Program-made: the position numbers and the translations under genes | Origin: Cordilura impudica | Taxonomy: Eukaryota > Arthropoda > Insecta > Diptera > Scathophagidae | Assembly: GCA_963682025.1 (NCBI GenBank) | Contig: OY821520.1 | Coordinates: 235,153,530-235,217,529, forward strand | Length of the DNA stretch: 64,000 bases | Direction: 5' to 3' | Shown here: positions 45,794 to 57,830 of the stretch, in pieces | Numbering within the stretch: the first letter of the stretch is position 1 | Layout of the letters: the number at the start of each line of letters is the position of its first letter | Notes under the pieces: generated by a model | Seen by the model: only the letters and a program-made list of their open reading frames with translations | Database searches by the model: none | Told to the model about the DNA's origin: nothing

Positions 45794-46949
45794 GTAAGTT
45801 TAATTTCTTAATATCCAACTTTTTACGTAAAGCGTTTCTTTTGCTCATATGATTTTTTCGTCTTTGACATTCCTTTTTCTTCGCTGAAATTCTACATTTT
45901 GCGCTTTTATTTTCTTGAATAAAAAACAATTAATGACTGATTTTATAAGATTTAAGATCAAATTATTGTGTTTAATTTTTATTATTTTATTATCTCTATA
46001 AAAAAATTCGTATAATTACGTTTTATATGTTTTGCATTTTTTTTTTTTTTTTGCAAATTTTTCTTTCTTTTGTTTTTCTTTGCTGTCAAAACTTTTTGGT
46101 TGTCAAATTACCATTGCGGTATATTATAGTTGTCTCTTTCTTTCATATGTCATTTAATGAGAGGGTTACTAAAACGTTCAGCTGGTTGAGCACAGTGGCT
46201 GCAAAACATGTGAAACCATAATAAAACATGTGTTTTTCTAATTCTTCACGTTTTTCATTAGATAGAATATTTGTGGTTTTTGACAATATATTTAGTTAAA
46301 TAATAAGAACTCTACATAAATATTAATAATAGAAGCAAATCAAATCAATTTTGGAATTAGCAAGAGCATAAAGGGATTTTTAATAGAAATTATCAGATAC
46401 ATATGTATATCACATCTCGATATAACAATTATTACCGAATTTCTTAGAGATTTTCTTTAATGATCTACCAGTTATTCTATGTAAATAAAAATTTACAACA
46501 AAAATTGTCTCGTAAAGCTAATTTGCAGAGTAGGCCTTATGTCCATTTTATAGTGTTATCTTCATTGAAGAGTATTCCACGAAAAGCACATTATGTCTAT
46601 GAGAGCAGAGGAATAAATAACTGCGTATAAATGGAAATACTTAGATTTGGTACTAAAAATTTTAAACCAAAAGTAAATGCGCTATTAAATTTTTACATTG
46701 TTTATGTAGTTTTTAAAATTTCCGTTCAAACTTAGGTAATATTTTATAGATAAAATATAAATTTCAGTTTACACGTTTTTTGATTTATGCGGTACTGTGG
46801 ACTAGTCTTTTATATTATCTACCTTATGGTATTACAGATTGGCAACTAATAAAAATTGTAAAACTTAATAAATTAACATAATAATCTATTACAAATATAT
46901 ATTTTTTAATTAATTAATTTTTTAAATATTAGCAGCGCTGCGAAAATAT
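45794..46949. other. AT-rich sequence, no gene recognised
   Basis: If the exon at 45791 is real this is its first intron. No splice acceptor with an open frame stood out. Confidence 0.35.
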
Positions 46950-47020
46950 ATCTCCGTTCGTCTGTCTGGCTGTCCTGTCTGTATGTCCATGTATACCTTG
47001 TAATCAAATATGAATATTCA

Positions 47021-47535
47021 TTTATTTATTTATTGAAATAATAATTAATTTCTAATGTACTTTTTAATGTACAAATATTTATATCCTATTAAAAATTACT
47101 ATTTTTTACAAAGCATACAATCTGTCTATTAAATATATTTATATTCTGTTCCATTTTTATGTTGTTAGGCAGAGTGTTGTAAAGCTGTAATCCTTTGTAA
47201 AATAGCGAGCGTTGCATTGTAGTTCTTGATGTCCTCTGAATTCTAAAATCTTCGACATTTCTCAATTGGTAGGGTTGAGCCTCTCTAACATATGTTATTT
47301 GCTCATATATAATCGATATGATATTTAAAATTTAAGTTCTTGTCAATTATAAAACCCAAATATTTGATTTGCTCTACCTTTTCGATTAATTTATCATTTA
47401 TTTAAAAAATTAAGTTGTTATTTGTGTTTATTTCCATTATTTTTGTTTTTTCCGTTTAATTTCAGTTTGTTCATTTTCATCCATTCATTAACATTAACCA
47501 TATCTTGGCTTAGATTGTGATAGCATTGACTATCT
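47021..47535 (-). pseudogene. LINE 3' end fragment
   Basis: The minus strand gives, with frameshifts, MKMNKLKLN, KVEQIKYLGFIIDKNLNFKY and LRNVEDFRIQRTSRTTMQRS. The TTTATTTATTTATTG at 47021 is its reversed 3' tail. It is the same family as 51786-52760, where EKVNNIKYLGFLIDKYLNFK is read. Confidence 0.65.
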
Positions 47536-47539
47536 AATT

Positions 47540-48090
47540 CTAATTGAACAACCCGTTTCCAACTCTGAGGCTTGCAAGTAATATACACTGGTATCTGGTG
47601 TAATTATGGTAATGTCTGTGTCTGTTGTAATCTGGATTGTGTAGCCTTAGAAAACGTACAATTTTTCCACTCCAGCTGTATAATACATCGATTTGAATAA
47701 AGCTGTTGTAAATAATCTGAGGGAAACATGGCATTTCAGTGATAAGTTGCATTTTAATTCCCTGTTTTGCTGCACTGTCTGCATATTCATTACCAACAAT
47801 ACCGATGTGCGAGAGTATCCAAAGAATCAGAATAGGATGGCGTACGTTAGGCTTCTTGAAAATATCATACATATTATTTTTGTTATAAAGAATAGCCTTA
47901 ACGGCACTTAGACTGTCCGTATATATTAGAGCTTTTATCTCTTTGAGTATCGCTAAAATAATTGCTGCATCTATCGCCGCCAGTTCAGCCGAAAATCTGC
48001 CGGAATATACCGGCAAGAGACTGTATGACCACTATCTAACTTGAGTTGGATAAATGTTAAGGCATTCGGAAAGGATCCGTCAATGTTTCT
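47540..48090 (-). pseudogene. RNase H domain of a non-LTR retrotransposon
   Basis: The minus strand reads NIDGSFPNALTFIQL, then SGRFSAELAAIDAAIILAIL, ALIYTDSLSAVKAILYN, ILWILSHIGIVGNEYADSAA and ends GNGLFN at a stop (47540). The acidic residues of DGS, AEL, YTDS and NEYAD match an RNase H1 active site. Such domains follow the RT in I, LOA and related LINEs. Here it lies 5' of an RT-end fragment, so two LINEs are probably joined. A one-base shift separates the DGS part from the rest. Retrotransposition is not possible from this fragment. Confidence 0.72.
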
Positions 48091-48099
48091 GCTGAAAAA

Positions 48100-48885
48100 T
48101 CATCAATGTTTTCTGGTATTCCATGGGAATTTTTTCCCTATTCCCTGTTGCCTATTCTTAATAAAATCTCCCCGCGAATTTTTTCTCTTTTCCCTTTACC
48201 CTTATTCTAAAAGAACTTCGAAAATGGGAATCGCTTCCCCGGGAAAAAAGTAGCTATTCTGAATGTCAATAAAAGGGAGAATAATTTGGAAATAATTCCG
48301 CCAAAAAATTGCGAGGGAGTGCTGCGAAAAATGTAAATATTTAATATTTTTATGAAAAATAGTAATATTTATATATCATTTAAAATGTTGTATATTAATA
48401 TTATTATGGCATTACTGTTGCTTTCAGGTCAAAAGCAACAAAAAAAAAAAAAAAAAAACAAATTCATGTTCTTTTGAACACAATGCAAGCCAACCCTGAT
48501 GTTGCATGCGGGATGTTCAAAGGAAGCAAGGAGGAGCTAAGCCGGGTATGGCGCAATTTGGAGTGGAAATTAAACTCAGCAGGCAATTCAAGTGGGTTGC
48601 TGGCATCACGTAGCTTTCTTCTTGCCATGCTTTGCTCCATCTTGTCCTTTATTAAAGATTTTAAAAAAAGTTTTACTATTAATTTCCACAAAAATTTTTA
48701 AATTTGTAAACAAAACAAAACAACTGAAGCAAAACTGCTGTCTTCGAATAATCGAAATTCTCTCTCCCATATTATTCTTCTCCCCGCCTGTTTAGAATAG
48801 CAGGATTTATTCTCGGGAAAAATGAATTCTCCGGGAGCTCATTTCCCTGGGAATATTTAGAATTAGATTACCATCTGGTTTTTCA
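48100..48885. mobile_element. Probable MITE inside the LINE block
   Basis: Left part GGTATTCCATGGGAATTTTT and CCTATTCTTA; right part AGAATAGCAGGATTTATTCT, TTTCCCTGGGAATATTTAGA. These are loosely inverted. GGGAA/TTCCC motifs recur at both ends, with an A-run at 48440. Limits are approximate, and a related motif set occurs at 25690-25800. Confidence 0.4.
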
Positions 48886-49041
48886 GGCAACGAGATATCA
48901 AACTGTTTTAGGAGGAAAAAAGATTTTTCTTATGGCACAGATATTTTTTTAAAATAAGTATTGATGGTCTTCCAGAAAGTGTTGTGAAAGTGCTCGAAGG
49001 GTCTGTAATCGATCTTGATGCTTCGTTAACCGATATTTTTT
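48886..49041 (-). pseudogene. Continuation of the LINE block left of the family B half
   Basis: On the minus strand ASRSITDPSSTFTTLSGRPS and ILILKKYLCHKKNLFSS are open and may be the segment between RT and RNase H of the LINE. Ends at the 14 bp duplication. Confidence 0.35.
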
Positions 49042-49554
49042 TCAAATATGAATATATTTTGATGAAATTTTGTATATAATCTAATTTCGATCATTGCTTC
49101 AACGGTATTGAAATTGGTGAAAATCCGTACAGGTTCAGACAACTCACCCCTATGAGATCGACTTATTTTGCCATAAGATCCAAGTTATATAATAGATCTC
49201 GGTCAAATTTCCATAAAGACTGTAAAACCCTTCCTGGTCATAGCCCCCATATAAATATGATTCCCGATCTTCAAGTTTGGTATTTATGTAATTAAGAAAA
49301 ATAAGTGACTAGACCTAATATGATGTTATGATCAGTAAATTTTTTTGATTAGTCCCCATAAATAATACACTCAAACCTGTTTTTGTGCGATCGATAGGGA
49401 CCGCATTAAAAAAAATCGCACAAAATTTCACGAATAGCTATAAAAAATAGTTTTCGCAACGCAACTAAAAATTATTTTTTTTATGCGGTGAATATGGACC
49501 GCATAAAAAAGTCTCACTAAGAAAATAACTCAAAACCTTACGAAACAACTAAAT

Positions 49555-50095
49555 ATTTTCCAATTGTATTTCAGAAAACATCAATTGTATTTCAGAAAAC
49601 ATTAATTGCATTTCAGAAAACATCAATTGAATTTCCGAAAACATTAATAGTATTTCAGAAAACATTAATAGTATTTCAGAAAACATCAATTGTATTTTAG
49701 AAAACATAAATTGTATTTCAGAAATCATCAATTGCATTTCAGAAAACATCAATTTAATTTCAGAAAACATCAATTGTATTTCAGAAAACATCAATTGAAT
49801 TTGAGAAAACATCAATTGAATTTCAGAAAACATCAATTGAATTTCAGAAGACATCAAATGCATTTAAGGAAACATCAATTGAATTTCAGAAAACATCAAT
49901 TGTGTTTCAGAAAACATCAATTGTATTTTAGAAAACATCAATAGAATTTCAGAAAACATCAATTGAATTTCATCAATATCAATTGAATTTAAGAAAATGT
50001 ATTTCAGAAAACTTCAAATGTATTACAGAAAACATCAACATCATATTTTCCAGTGCATAAGAAATAAATCGAAATATTGATGTTTTCTGAAATAC
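49555..50095. repeat. 21 bp minisatellite (AACATCAATTGTATTTCAGAA)
   Basis: About 20 units of ATCAATTGTATTTCAGAAAA with few changes. Because 21 is a multiple of three it leaves open frames on both strands (MFSEIQL repeats on minus, RKHQLYF repeats on plus). They have no other sign of being genes. One inverted unit sits at 50070-50095. The flank from 49370 (GTTTTTGTGCGATCGATAGG) may be part of a larger non-autonomous element. Confidence 0.85.
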
Positions 50096-50135
50096 AATTC
50101 ATACCAAATTTTTTCGTTTTTTCAGTGTACATGTA

Positions 50136-51727
50136 CACTTGTGCTCACATAATTAAGTCATGGGTATGCAATGAAATGTTTTTGTAGTTTTTCTCTTAAA
50201 CCTATTTCTTCCAATTCTAACCTGACTATTTTGTGGAACCCTGCTATGCTAGCAGTTGTTTACATTGATTGAAGCAAAATTAAAAATTTGGGTATTCCCC
50301 GAAAAATGTGGAAAACGTCAAAAAGGTCATATGCGCTGTGCTCACATAATTAAGTCACCACGAGTATCGTGAGCAAATTAGTGTTTTGAAGATTTTTTTG
50401 CGGTTTAAATAATAAATAAATTTAAAAAAAATAAATTAAAAAAAAAATAACATTAGCTGAAACGCATGGGTAAACAAAAAAAATTCGAATTCGGCTGAAC
50501 GGAAAATATTATGGGATTGTTTCCAAAGATACAAAAATATTGCAAAAGTAGTGGATATTTTGAACTTTCCTCGTGGTAAAATTACAATTTCATTACGCAA
50601 TACAAAAAATATGAAACTTTTGAAAATATTCCGCGCCAAAAACCGAGAAAAGAGACTTTAAATGATGTCAGACGCATTGCGAACCTGAGTAAAACTGTTC
50701 CTTTTTTAACTTCGTCGCAAATCAGAGCTAAAATGGAAACGGATTATGGCGTAAGTGTTTCGTCGCAAACCATAAGACGACGTTTGCAAGAAAACAATTG
50801 GCATGGACGAATGGCCAGGAAGAAACCGTTGGTTTCCTTGAAGAACACTAAGAATCGGCTCCGATTTGCGACTGACTATCTTGCTAAAGCCAAAAATTTT
50901 GGGAATTTAATTGTTTGGAGCGACGAATCCAAGTTTAATGTGTTTGGAAATGATAGTAGACCATATGTGCGACGTCCTCCACTTAAGGAATTGGATCCAA
51001 AATACATAAAAAAAACTGTAAATAACGGCGGCTCATCAGTCATGGTGTGGGGTTGCTTTACCGCATTCGGTGTGGGTCCTATAGTCAAGATTGTCGGTAT
51101 AATGAATGGGGAAATGTATAAGAATATACTAAAGGAAAATTTGGCCACCGAATAGGCTGACAATTTTCCGCTTGCGTGGATTTTCCAACACGACAATGAC
51201 CCGAAGCATTGTTCGACACTGGTTAAGTCGTGGTTGGCAACACAGTCCATGAAGCTTCTGGAATGGCCGCCGCAGAGTCCGGACTTAAACCCTATCGAGA
51301 ACTTGTGGGGCATAATAAAACGAGCCATTGCAGCACGAAAACCGGCAAATAAGGATATGTTATGGAAAGTTATCCAAGAGGAGTGGGTGGCACAAAATCA
51401 CTCCAGGCCAGTGCGCTTCTCTTGTAGCCAGCATGCCAAAGCGATGGCCCACAGTATTGAAGCAAAAGGGTTATCCTACTAAATATTGAGGTAAGCTAAT
51501 GAAAAAATGAGACTCGACAAAATTTATTACTTATTTCTACAATTTCAACCATTTTTTTTTTCAGATGACTTAATTATGTGAGCAGCTCTTTTTGGCCAAT
51601 TTCCAAGTTTTTAATTTTTTTGAAAAGAACCAAAATTTTGTAAATTTTTAATTTCACTGTAAATTTACATATTTTTGACAATAATGTCGAGTAGCATACT
51701 AGTGACTTAATTATGTGAGCACAAGTG
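50136..51727 (+). mobile_element. Tc1-like DNA transposon with IR/DR ends (1592 bp)
   Basis: Ends CACTTGTGCTCACATAATTA and its reverse complement, flanked by TA (50134-50135, 51728-51729). GCTCACATAATTAAGTCA occurs twice at the left (50143, 50341). Its reverse complement occurs twice at the right (51566, 51703). Two binding-site-like copies per end define the IR/DR type. Confidence 0.92.
50468..51482 (+). pseudogene. Tc1 transposase (DD34E), few disruptions
   Basis: ATG at 50468 (MGKQKKF), then a frameshift into SAERKILWDCFQRYKNIAKV, and a second shift near 50610 into YKKYETFENIPRQKPRKETL. From there one frame runs to 51482 with a single TAG at 51153-51155. Motifs: the paired-like binding domain with SSQTIRRRLQENNWHGRMAR, WSDESKFNVFG (first Asp), QHDNDPKHCS (second Asp) and SPDLNPIENLWG (Glu). 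The protein would bind the repeats at both ends and insert the element at TA. Three breaks in an otherwise complete gene suggest recent inactivation, and other copies in the genome could be intact. Confidence 0.9.
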
Positions 51728-51785
51728 TAGGGAAAAAAAATATGAAAAAAAGTTATTTTCTTTTTTTTTGTCTTATTTTCTTTAT

Positions 51786-52760
51786 ACAGATACAGAGCTG
51801 GTTTCAGACATATTTAACAAATCGTAGACAATTAACAAATGTTAATAATGAAATTCCAATGCAATAGAAAATGATTTTGGAGTACCACAAGGCTCAATTT
51901 AAGGAGCTCTACTATTTGTTATATATATAAACGATATTGAAAATACGAGTACATTAGAGAAATGCGAAGCTGTACTATAAGCAGACGATACTTTGATTTT
52001 CACAGTAGCAGCAACGGACGAAATATGTCATGAAAACTTAAAGAATGATATAGATAATATTAATAAATGGCTAAAAATGAATAAATTAAAACTTAACGAA
52101 AACAAAACTAAATTAATGGAAATCAATATGAACACAAACAATACATTCAAAATAAATAATGTAATAATAGAAAAAGTGAATAATATAAAATATCTGGGTT
52201 TCTTAATTGACAAATATTTAAACTTTAAATATCATGTCGAATACATAAATATGTAAGAAAATTGGCAAGAGAATCGGGTTTTTTAAACGTTTAAGAAACA
52301 GGGTAACAATATTAACCGCAATTAATATCAATAACACTACGATAAAACCTCATTTTGAGTATGGGTCAACCATATTATTTACATGCTGTTCAGACCAACA
52401 AATAACGAGGCTGCAAAAACTACAAAATAAGGCTATGCGCTCAATTGGATCGGTTTACGTCAATAATATATATGTTAGACGCACTGAAATGGCTAAACAT
52501 CCAACAAAGGCTGCAACTTAATACAATATTCTTTATCCAAAAAATGAAAATGGGAAGAGCACCAGATTACTTGATCGAACAAATTAGATATGTTGGAGAT
52601 GTTAAACCCTATAACCTTAGGAATGCCTTAGACTTCAGACCACAGAGAGCAGATACAACAGCAATATAAAAATTTTGATTTTACAAAGGATTAATTCTTT
52701 ACAACATGATGCCGAATGATGTCAAGAATGAATATAAATCTTTTTAGAAAGAAAACTAAA
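51786..52760 (+). pseudogene. LINE reverse transcriptase, 5'-truncated
   Basis: Reads SWFQTYLTNRRQLTNVNNE, DFGVPQGSI then a stop, LLFVIYINDIENTS and, after another stop, ADDTLIFTVAATDEICHENL. The polymerase motifs GVPQGS and ADD are thus present. The thumb follows (MNKLKLNENKTKLMEINMN, NNIKYLGFLIDKYLNFKYH), then ALKWLNIQQRLQLNTIFFIQ and PYNLRNALDFRPQRADTTAI. The order and motifs fit a Jockey/CR1-type LINE. Several stops and shifts mean it is inactive. It starts next to the right end of the Tc1 element and lacks its endonuclease. The family is the same as 47021-47535. Confidence 0.8.
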
Positions 52761-52999
52761 TTTCATTAAAAATGTTAACTTTTAATCAGAATATATGATA
52801 ATATTTGTTAATTAATATGAAATGTCATTTAAAAGTATTTAAATACTACTAATAATAATAAATTATTCCAAAACCATAGTTCATACAGCTTATGCTGCAA
52901 CAGAGCTTATCCCGTGGTTCGTACCAGGGATGAGTAATCTCTAGCATATGCGGAGTGGATTTATAACAAGACAAAGTCTTATAATTATAGTGCAGGATT

Positions 53000-53690
53000 A
53001 TATATTTATAAGGATTTACAATTGGTTATTAAGTATAATATAACAATTAAACATAAATCATAAAAACAAAAATTAAATATAAAAATAAAAAGGAAGAGAA
53101 AAAATATATATACATATACATATATGTATGTATATAATTAAAGATTAAAAACTGAAAACAAAAGTTAAATTAGAGAAAAAAAATTAAATAATGATTTTTT
53201 AAACTGCATTGCATTGCTCGTAAGTTAGTTGAAGGTTAGGTGGGAGGCTATTCCAAAGACGAACAGCATTTATAAAAAAGTGCCATTCTGATACTAGACA
53301 TCGATGATTAGGAATAATTAATTTTTCCCCTGTTTGATCTGGCAAATCGTAAATGGTTATATAGATACTGTGGCGTTCCAGAGTATATTAGTTTGTGTAA
53401 AAATATGAGTACTCTTATCTTCAGTAATCTTTCGAACGATACTCCGTACAGGCTTTTGGAGAAGGATGATGATATGTGATCAAATTTCCTTAAGCCATAG
53501 ACATATCTAACAATATTGTTGTAAACGAGGTATGTCTTTGCCAGTAATATTCTGACTCTTAACGGTGTATAAAATTGCGTAGACCGAAGTGTCCCGAGTT
53601 TTACATATGATTGTGCAACTAGTGTGTTGATGTGGTTTGACCAATTTAAATTGCTATTGAAAACCAAACCACGCTTTTTCATATGTTAGG
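53000..53690 (-). pseudogene. LINE 3' end fragment
   Basis: Minus strand from 53682: RGLVFNSNLNWSNHINTLVA, LRVRILLAKTYLVYNNIVRY, VYGLRKFDHISSSFSKSLYG and RLLKIRVLIFLHKLIYSGTP, ending FARSNRGKINYS at 53308. This is the C-terminal part of a Jockey/CR1-type RT, the same family as 20057-20690 and 28763-29157. The 3' part (53000-53300) is the decayed C-terminus and UTR. Confidence 0.75.
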
Positions 53691-53881
53691 TTGAAAAAGA
53701 GGAGCCATGTATACACATAGCTCATATCCGTTTTACCCGGATATACACTTAAGCCAGAAAGTCGGCTTGTTGTGCGCTCTACTTCATATGGGAGATGTCA
53801 TCTATGTATCACTTATAACAATCAACTGCAGGGGCTCTGCTAATATAAAAATATTTATTATTATTTATTATTTCAACCGGT

Positions 53882-54945
53882 TAATTTTTAATTTTTCGTT
53901 TTTTTATTTTTCATTTTTCGTTTTTCATTTTTAATTTTTATACCCTATACCACTATGTGGTTTGGGTATAATGACTTTGTGCTGCTGTTTGTAACAACCA
54001 AAAATATTTGACCTACACCCATCTTTAATTATACCGATCGAATCAGAATCACTATCTGATTCGATTTAACGATGTCCGTCCGTCTGTGTGTCCATGTAAA
54101 GCTTGTAATCAAACTGCAAGTCGCAAATATGAATATATTTTGACGAAATTTGGTATTTGATCTTTTATCGGCCATGGGATGAACGCTATTGAAATTGGTG
54201 AGAATCGGTCCATGTTCAGTCCTAGCCCCCATACAAATGACCCCTATGAAATCAACATATATTGCCATAAGATCCAAATTATCAAGCAAATCTTAGTCAA
54301 ATTGGGTTTGTATGTATATATTACATCCGCTAATCAGTAGTCCAAAATGATCCCTATTGGACAACTCTTAGGCATAGGCCTCATATAGAGCTGTTTCCCG
54401 ATCTTCACTTAAATCTATCAAAAAACAAAAATATTGCACTGATTCTTCTCAAATTTTGTTTGTATATATTTTTGCAAAATACAAGAGACTTTACCAAACA
54501 TGGTCAGGATCGGTCCATTTTTGTGCCTAGTCCCCATATAGATATAGCATCCGATATGAACTTTTTCATATCTGCAGCCGAAAAAATTAATAAAAATCCC
54601 ACTCAAATTTGGTTTATGCTTATTTTTTATATCCAGTTAGTTGGGCCTGAGAGATAGGGTCTCTAAACGCATGGTAAGGGTATCGTATAGTCGGTCTAGA
54701 CCGACTATAATTTTCTTACTTGTTTATTCTTCATTTTTAATTTTTTATTTTTCAGTTTTCATTTTTTATTTTTCGTTTTTAATTTTTTATTTTTCAGTTT
54801 TTATTTTTCAGTTTTTATTTTTCATATTTTATTACTAATTTTTCGCTTTTAATTTTTTGTTTTTCATTTTTTATTTTTCATTTTTTATTTTACATTTTTA
54901 ATTTTGCATTTTTTTATTTTTCATTTTTTATTTTTAAAAAATAAA
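53882..54945. repeat. T-rich simple repeat (TTTTTCATTTTT type) split by a family B copy
   Basis: TTTTTATTTTTCATTTTTCG-like text runs at 53882-53938 and again at 54725-54945. The family B copy sits between. No gene. Confidence 0.8.
53939..54722 (+). mobile_element. Helentron-like repeat family B, complete copy (784 bp)
   Basis: TATACCCTATACCACTATG at the start, hairpin TAGTCGGTCTAGACCGACTA and CTTACTTG at the end. Very close to the copy at 13663-14464, so both are fairly recent. Confidence 0.78.
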
Positions 54946-55078
54946 TCTTTTAAGGGGACATTTTTAAGCGTATGGTTTTTAATTTGCAGTGTATGGCCTT
55001 TTTATTTGATAAATCAATGCTTGCTTGCCATTTACTTTTTATAGATTATTTCATGTAAATGTTGAACATTATTACTTC

Positions 55079-55312
55079 TTAGTCATCCATGCGAGAAGTC
55101 AAATTTTTGGCAAGTTTTTCCAAAATATTAGTTGCTATCTCGCTAATAACACGTGTAATGTTGTTTTTCAAGTTCCCAATTGACGATGTTTTATCGGCAT
55201 AGACGAGTGACTTATCGTAACCCCACAAAAAATAGTCTAGAGGCGTCAAATTGCACGATATAGGTTGCCAATTTAATGGTCCGAAACGTGAGATAAGTTA
55301 CTCACTGAATTC
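55079..55312 (-). pseudogene. C-terminal fragment of a mariner/Tc-like transposase
   Basis: Minus strand: LISRFGPLNWQPISCNLTPL, DYFLWGYDKSLVYADKTSSI and NLKNNITRVISEIATNILEK, ending SRMDD at a stop (55079). The SCDLTPLDYFLWGY-type block is typical of insect mariner/Tc-like (IS630 group) transposases and holds a catalytic Asp. An in-frame stop lies just before LISRF. The rest of the element is gone. Confidence 0.72.
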
Positions 55313-56279
55313 AACTCAATGCACCACTTTTCGCTTATAGCCCACAACTATCGTTGCACATCTTTTGTGAACTATATGCGAATTTTGACTATAGCATAAT
55401 TTTTTTATATGCCATTTTATAGATTAAAAGTGACTCCTGATATTATCCACATTTTGGACTATACAGAAATTATTCTTTCATAAAACCACATATTTAAACA
55501 AAATTTATTTATTTTTATTTTATAAGAATTATTTAATACAATTAATTAATTAATTAAGAGTATCTAATATAAAATAAAATGAGCGCGAACAACGAAGGCC
55601 TTCGACTTTAATATTAAGATATTTTATGCACAAGGTTATTTTTATATAATGAAATATTATTTAATATTTTACATTTAGAAAATAAGAAGATAAATGCTAG
55701 ATATATTTTGGTGATTAGGATCTTTTAACCCGGTAATTCCCAAAACTTTTTTGGTCTTATAGTTTTTTGAAAAGTTGTATATTTTACTATTTCGACCTCA
55801 TGAGCACGAAAATGAGGTCCATTTTTCAATACACTTTTGCGTTTTTCTAAAAAAACGCGAAAAAACTAGCGTTTCCATATTTTTCATAAAAGTGAAAATG
55901 ATTTTTTGAAATTTTTTTTTTCAATAAATTTTACAAAAATATCATTTTTTAAAACATTTTTATTAAAATTATTAGTAAGAAAAAAAAAAAAAAATAAAAA
56001 GTAAATTCATATATTTGTTGAACTGAAATAAATTACAGTTTGGTATGTAAATTTAAAATTTATTTTGTCTCCACAATTGCAGTTGCGATATCTTCGTTAA
56101 CCGATCTCAGAATAACGAGTCACAAATAATTTGCATTAAATAACTGTTTTCACTTGTAATGTTATTGTGCTCTTTTGGATTAATTTAAGTAAATGTGACG
56201 GCATATTTTGCATTACCATATGGTAATCGTGGGGTATTTCGGGTTAATAATAAACTGGGTGTATACGTTCGAAAAGTTG
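55313..56279. other. AT-rich sequence, no gene recognised
   Basis: Includes a short GCGTTTTTCTAAAAAAACGC hairpin near 55830 and an A-run at 55980. Nothing else is seen. Confidence 0.4.
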
Positions 56280-57830
56280 AAATTCTCTAAAAATTTAATA
56301 ATGGGCATTGATCTAGTAGATGTAGAACAGACTGAGGAGAATTACAAAAGTTACTGATGAGTGGCAGTAGTATGACCGAGTCTAAATCTTGAAAAAAGAT
56401 TGATTGATGGGTTGAATGTTTTGTAACGATGATTTATACTGTCCATTCGTTGATTTTACGAGTTGAGAGGTGGTTAGTGATTATAGTTTGTAAGTATTTT
56501 CTTTTTCTTGTGTATGAAAAGTTAGTAATGTGTGTCCTAATGCATTCCCTACAACGTTGTCTGCTGCAACATATCATGAAATGTTTACGTGGCCTGGTAC
56601 CCACATAACTCGAAGTTTATTTGGGGATTTAGTTAATAAATTACGAATATCTGCCACTAATTGTTCGAAGTATTTTGTGTTTAAAATTCCTGAGATTGTG
56701 GATTTGCTATCAGTGCAAATAAAGAACTGGCCTTTTTGTTTAAAGGATTATACAGCGAAATTCTTGCACGTCCATATTGACTCTAAATTTTTCTAACATT
56801 CGTCCTGCAACTTATCCTGTTTAGGAAGAATGCTACCATATATATAGGGTATAGTTCTTTATTGCAATATATTTTTATCAAACTATCCATTACTTCATCA
56901 ACAGTTTTATTTGATGAAGGAGCAGACGGGCTTAACACCAAGTCGAAATTTAAAAATGTTTCCATGGTGTCATCGTCAAACCGTTTAAGGAGGTTCTTTA
57001 GCGGAGTGCATAAAAAAACGTCTATTCCTTTCTGGAAAGTATTTTGTAATAACAATTTTTTTAAATTGGTCAACAAATTTATTTTGCTGTAGTTTTAAAA
57101 AATACCCTTTAGTATATGAAAATACCCCTTAAAATTTTAGGGGAGTTGAGAATACCCTTTGAAAATTCTTAACTGGCGAACACTGAACATCTCTGAACTT
57201 AACATGTTGTGTTATATTTTATAGATAGGAATTCAGCCACTTTAGGGCTGAAATACTAAATTCCATAAGTGATAATTTGTAAAGTAAAATATCATGGTTA
57301 ACTTTGTCGAACGCTTTACTAAAATCTGTGTAAATTACATTTGTTTAAATATTATTTAAAAAGCCATTGTTTACCATAGTGGTAAGTTCCAGATGTTAGT
57401 TGTTGTGGATTGAGAAGATAACAGCGAAAAAGTTTTATGTGATAAGCTATCCGTTAAAATCTTTTCTAGAAGTTTAGGAATAGCGTTCAGCTTACCAATT
57501 CCTCTATAGTTTGACACTTCAAGTTTGCTTCCACTTTTAAACAAAGGAATTATGAAATATTTTTTCCATTCGAGTGGTAAATAACTTAATTTAATAGATT
57601 TATTGAAGATTGCAGTAAGTAGACCGCACAGATATTCAGCACAATTTTTGAGAAGGCAAATTGGTATTCCATCAGGACCGGAATTGAAAGAAGATTTTAG
57701 TGTTTTTAAGTTCAGTAATACGGTTTCATTGCTGATAAATGAAAAATGTATGCCTGATAAATGCGATAGATTAAAGGGATACGAAGTATCAGATAAGCTA
57801 ATTGCATTTGGTTAATTAAAATTCGCAATA
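56280..57830 (-). pseudogene. Older LINE: RT and RNase H part, split by a younger LINE
   Basis: From right to left on the minus strand: NSGPDGIPICLLKNCAEYLC, EWKKYFIIPLFKSGSKLEVS, NYRGIGKLNAIPKLLEKIL and TDFSKAFDKVNHDILLYKLS (RT motif A). Then DVFLCTPLKNLLKRFDDDTM, and FFICTDSKSTISGILNTKYF with RVMWVPGHVNIS and AADNVVGNAL (RNase H). Stops and shifts are frequent. RT followed by RNase H fits the I or LOA-type LINEs. Its upstream part continues at 62605-63350, beyond the inserted plus-strand LINE. Confidence 0.78.

Larger units (their letters stand above)
46950..49370 (+). mobile_element. Family B repeat split by a ~2 kb LINE-bearing insertion
   Basis: Family B text (GTTCGTCTGTCTGGCTGTCC; TGTATACCTTGTAATC) stops at 47017 and resumes at 49042. 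TCAAATATGAATAT is present on both sides (47004-47017 and 49042-49055). The right part continues through TTTTGATGAAATTTTGTATA to GATTCCCGATCTTCAAGTTT. The 14 bp direct repeat is a likely target duplication of the inserted block. Confidence 0.65.

Noticed and set aside
49549..49944. Repetitive MFSEIQL and RKHQLYF proteins
   Set aside because: Explained by a 21 bp minisatellite with no stops; no other coding support.
50876..51328. 150-codon minus-strand frame
   Set aside because: It is the antisense shadow of the Tc1 transposase.
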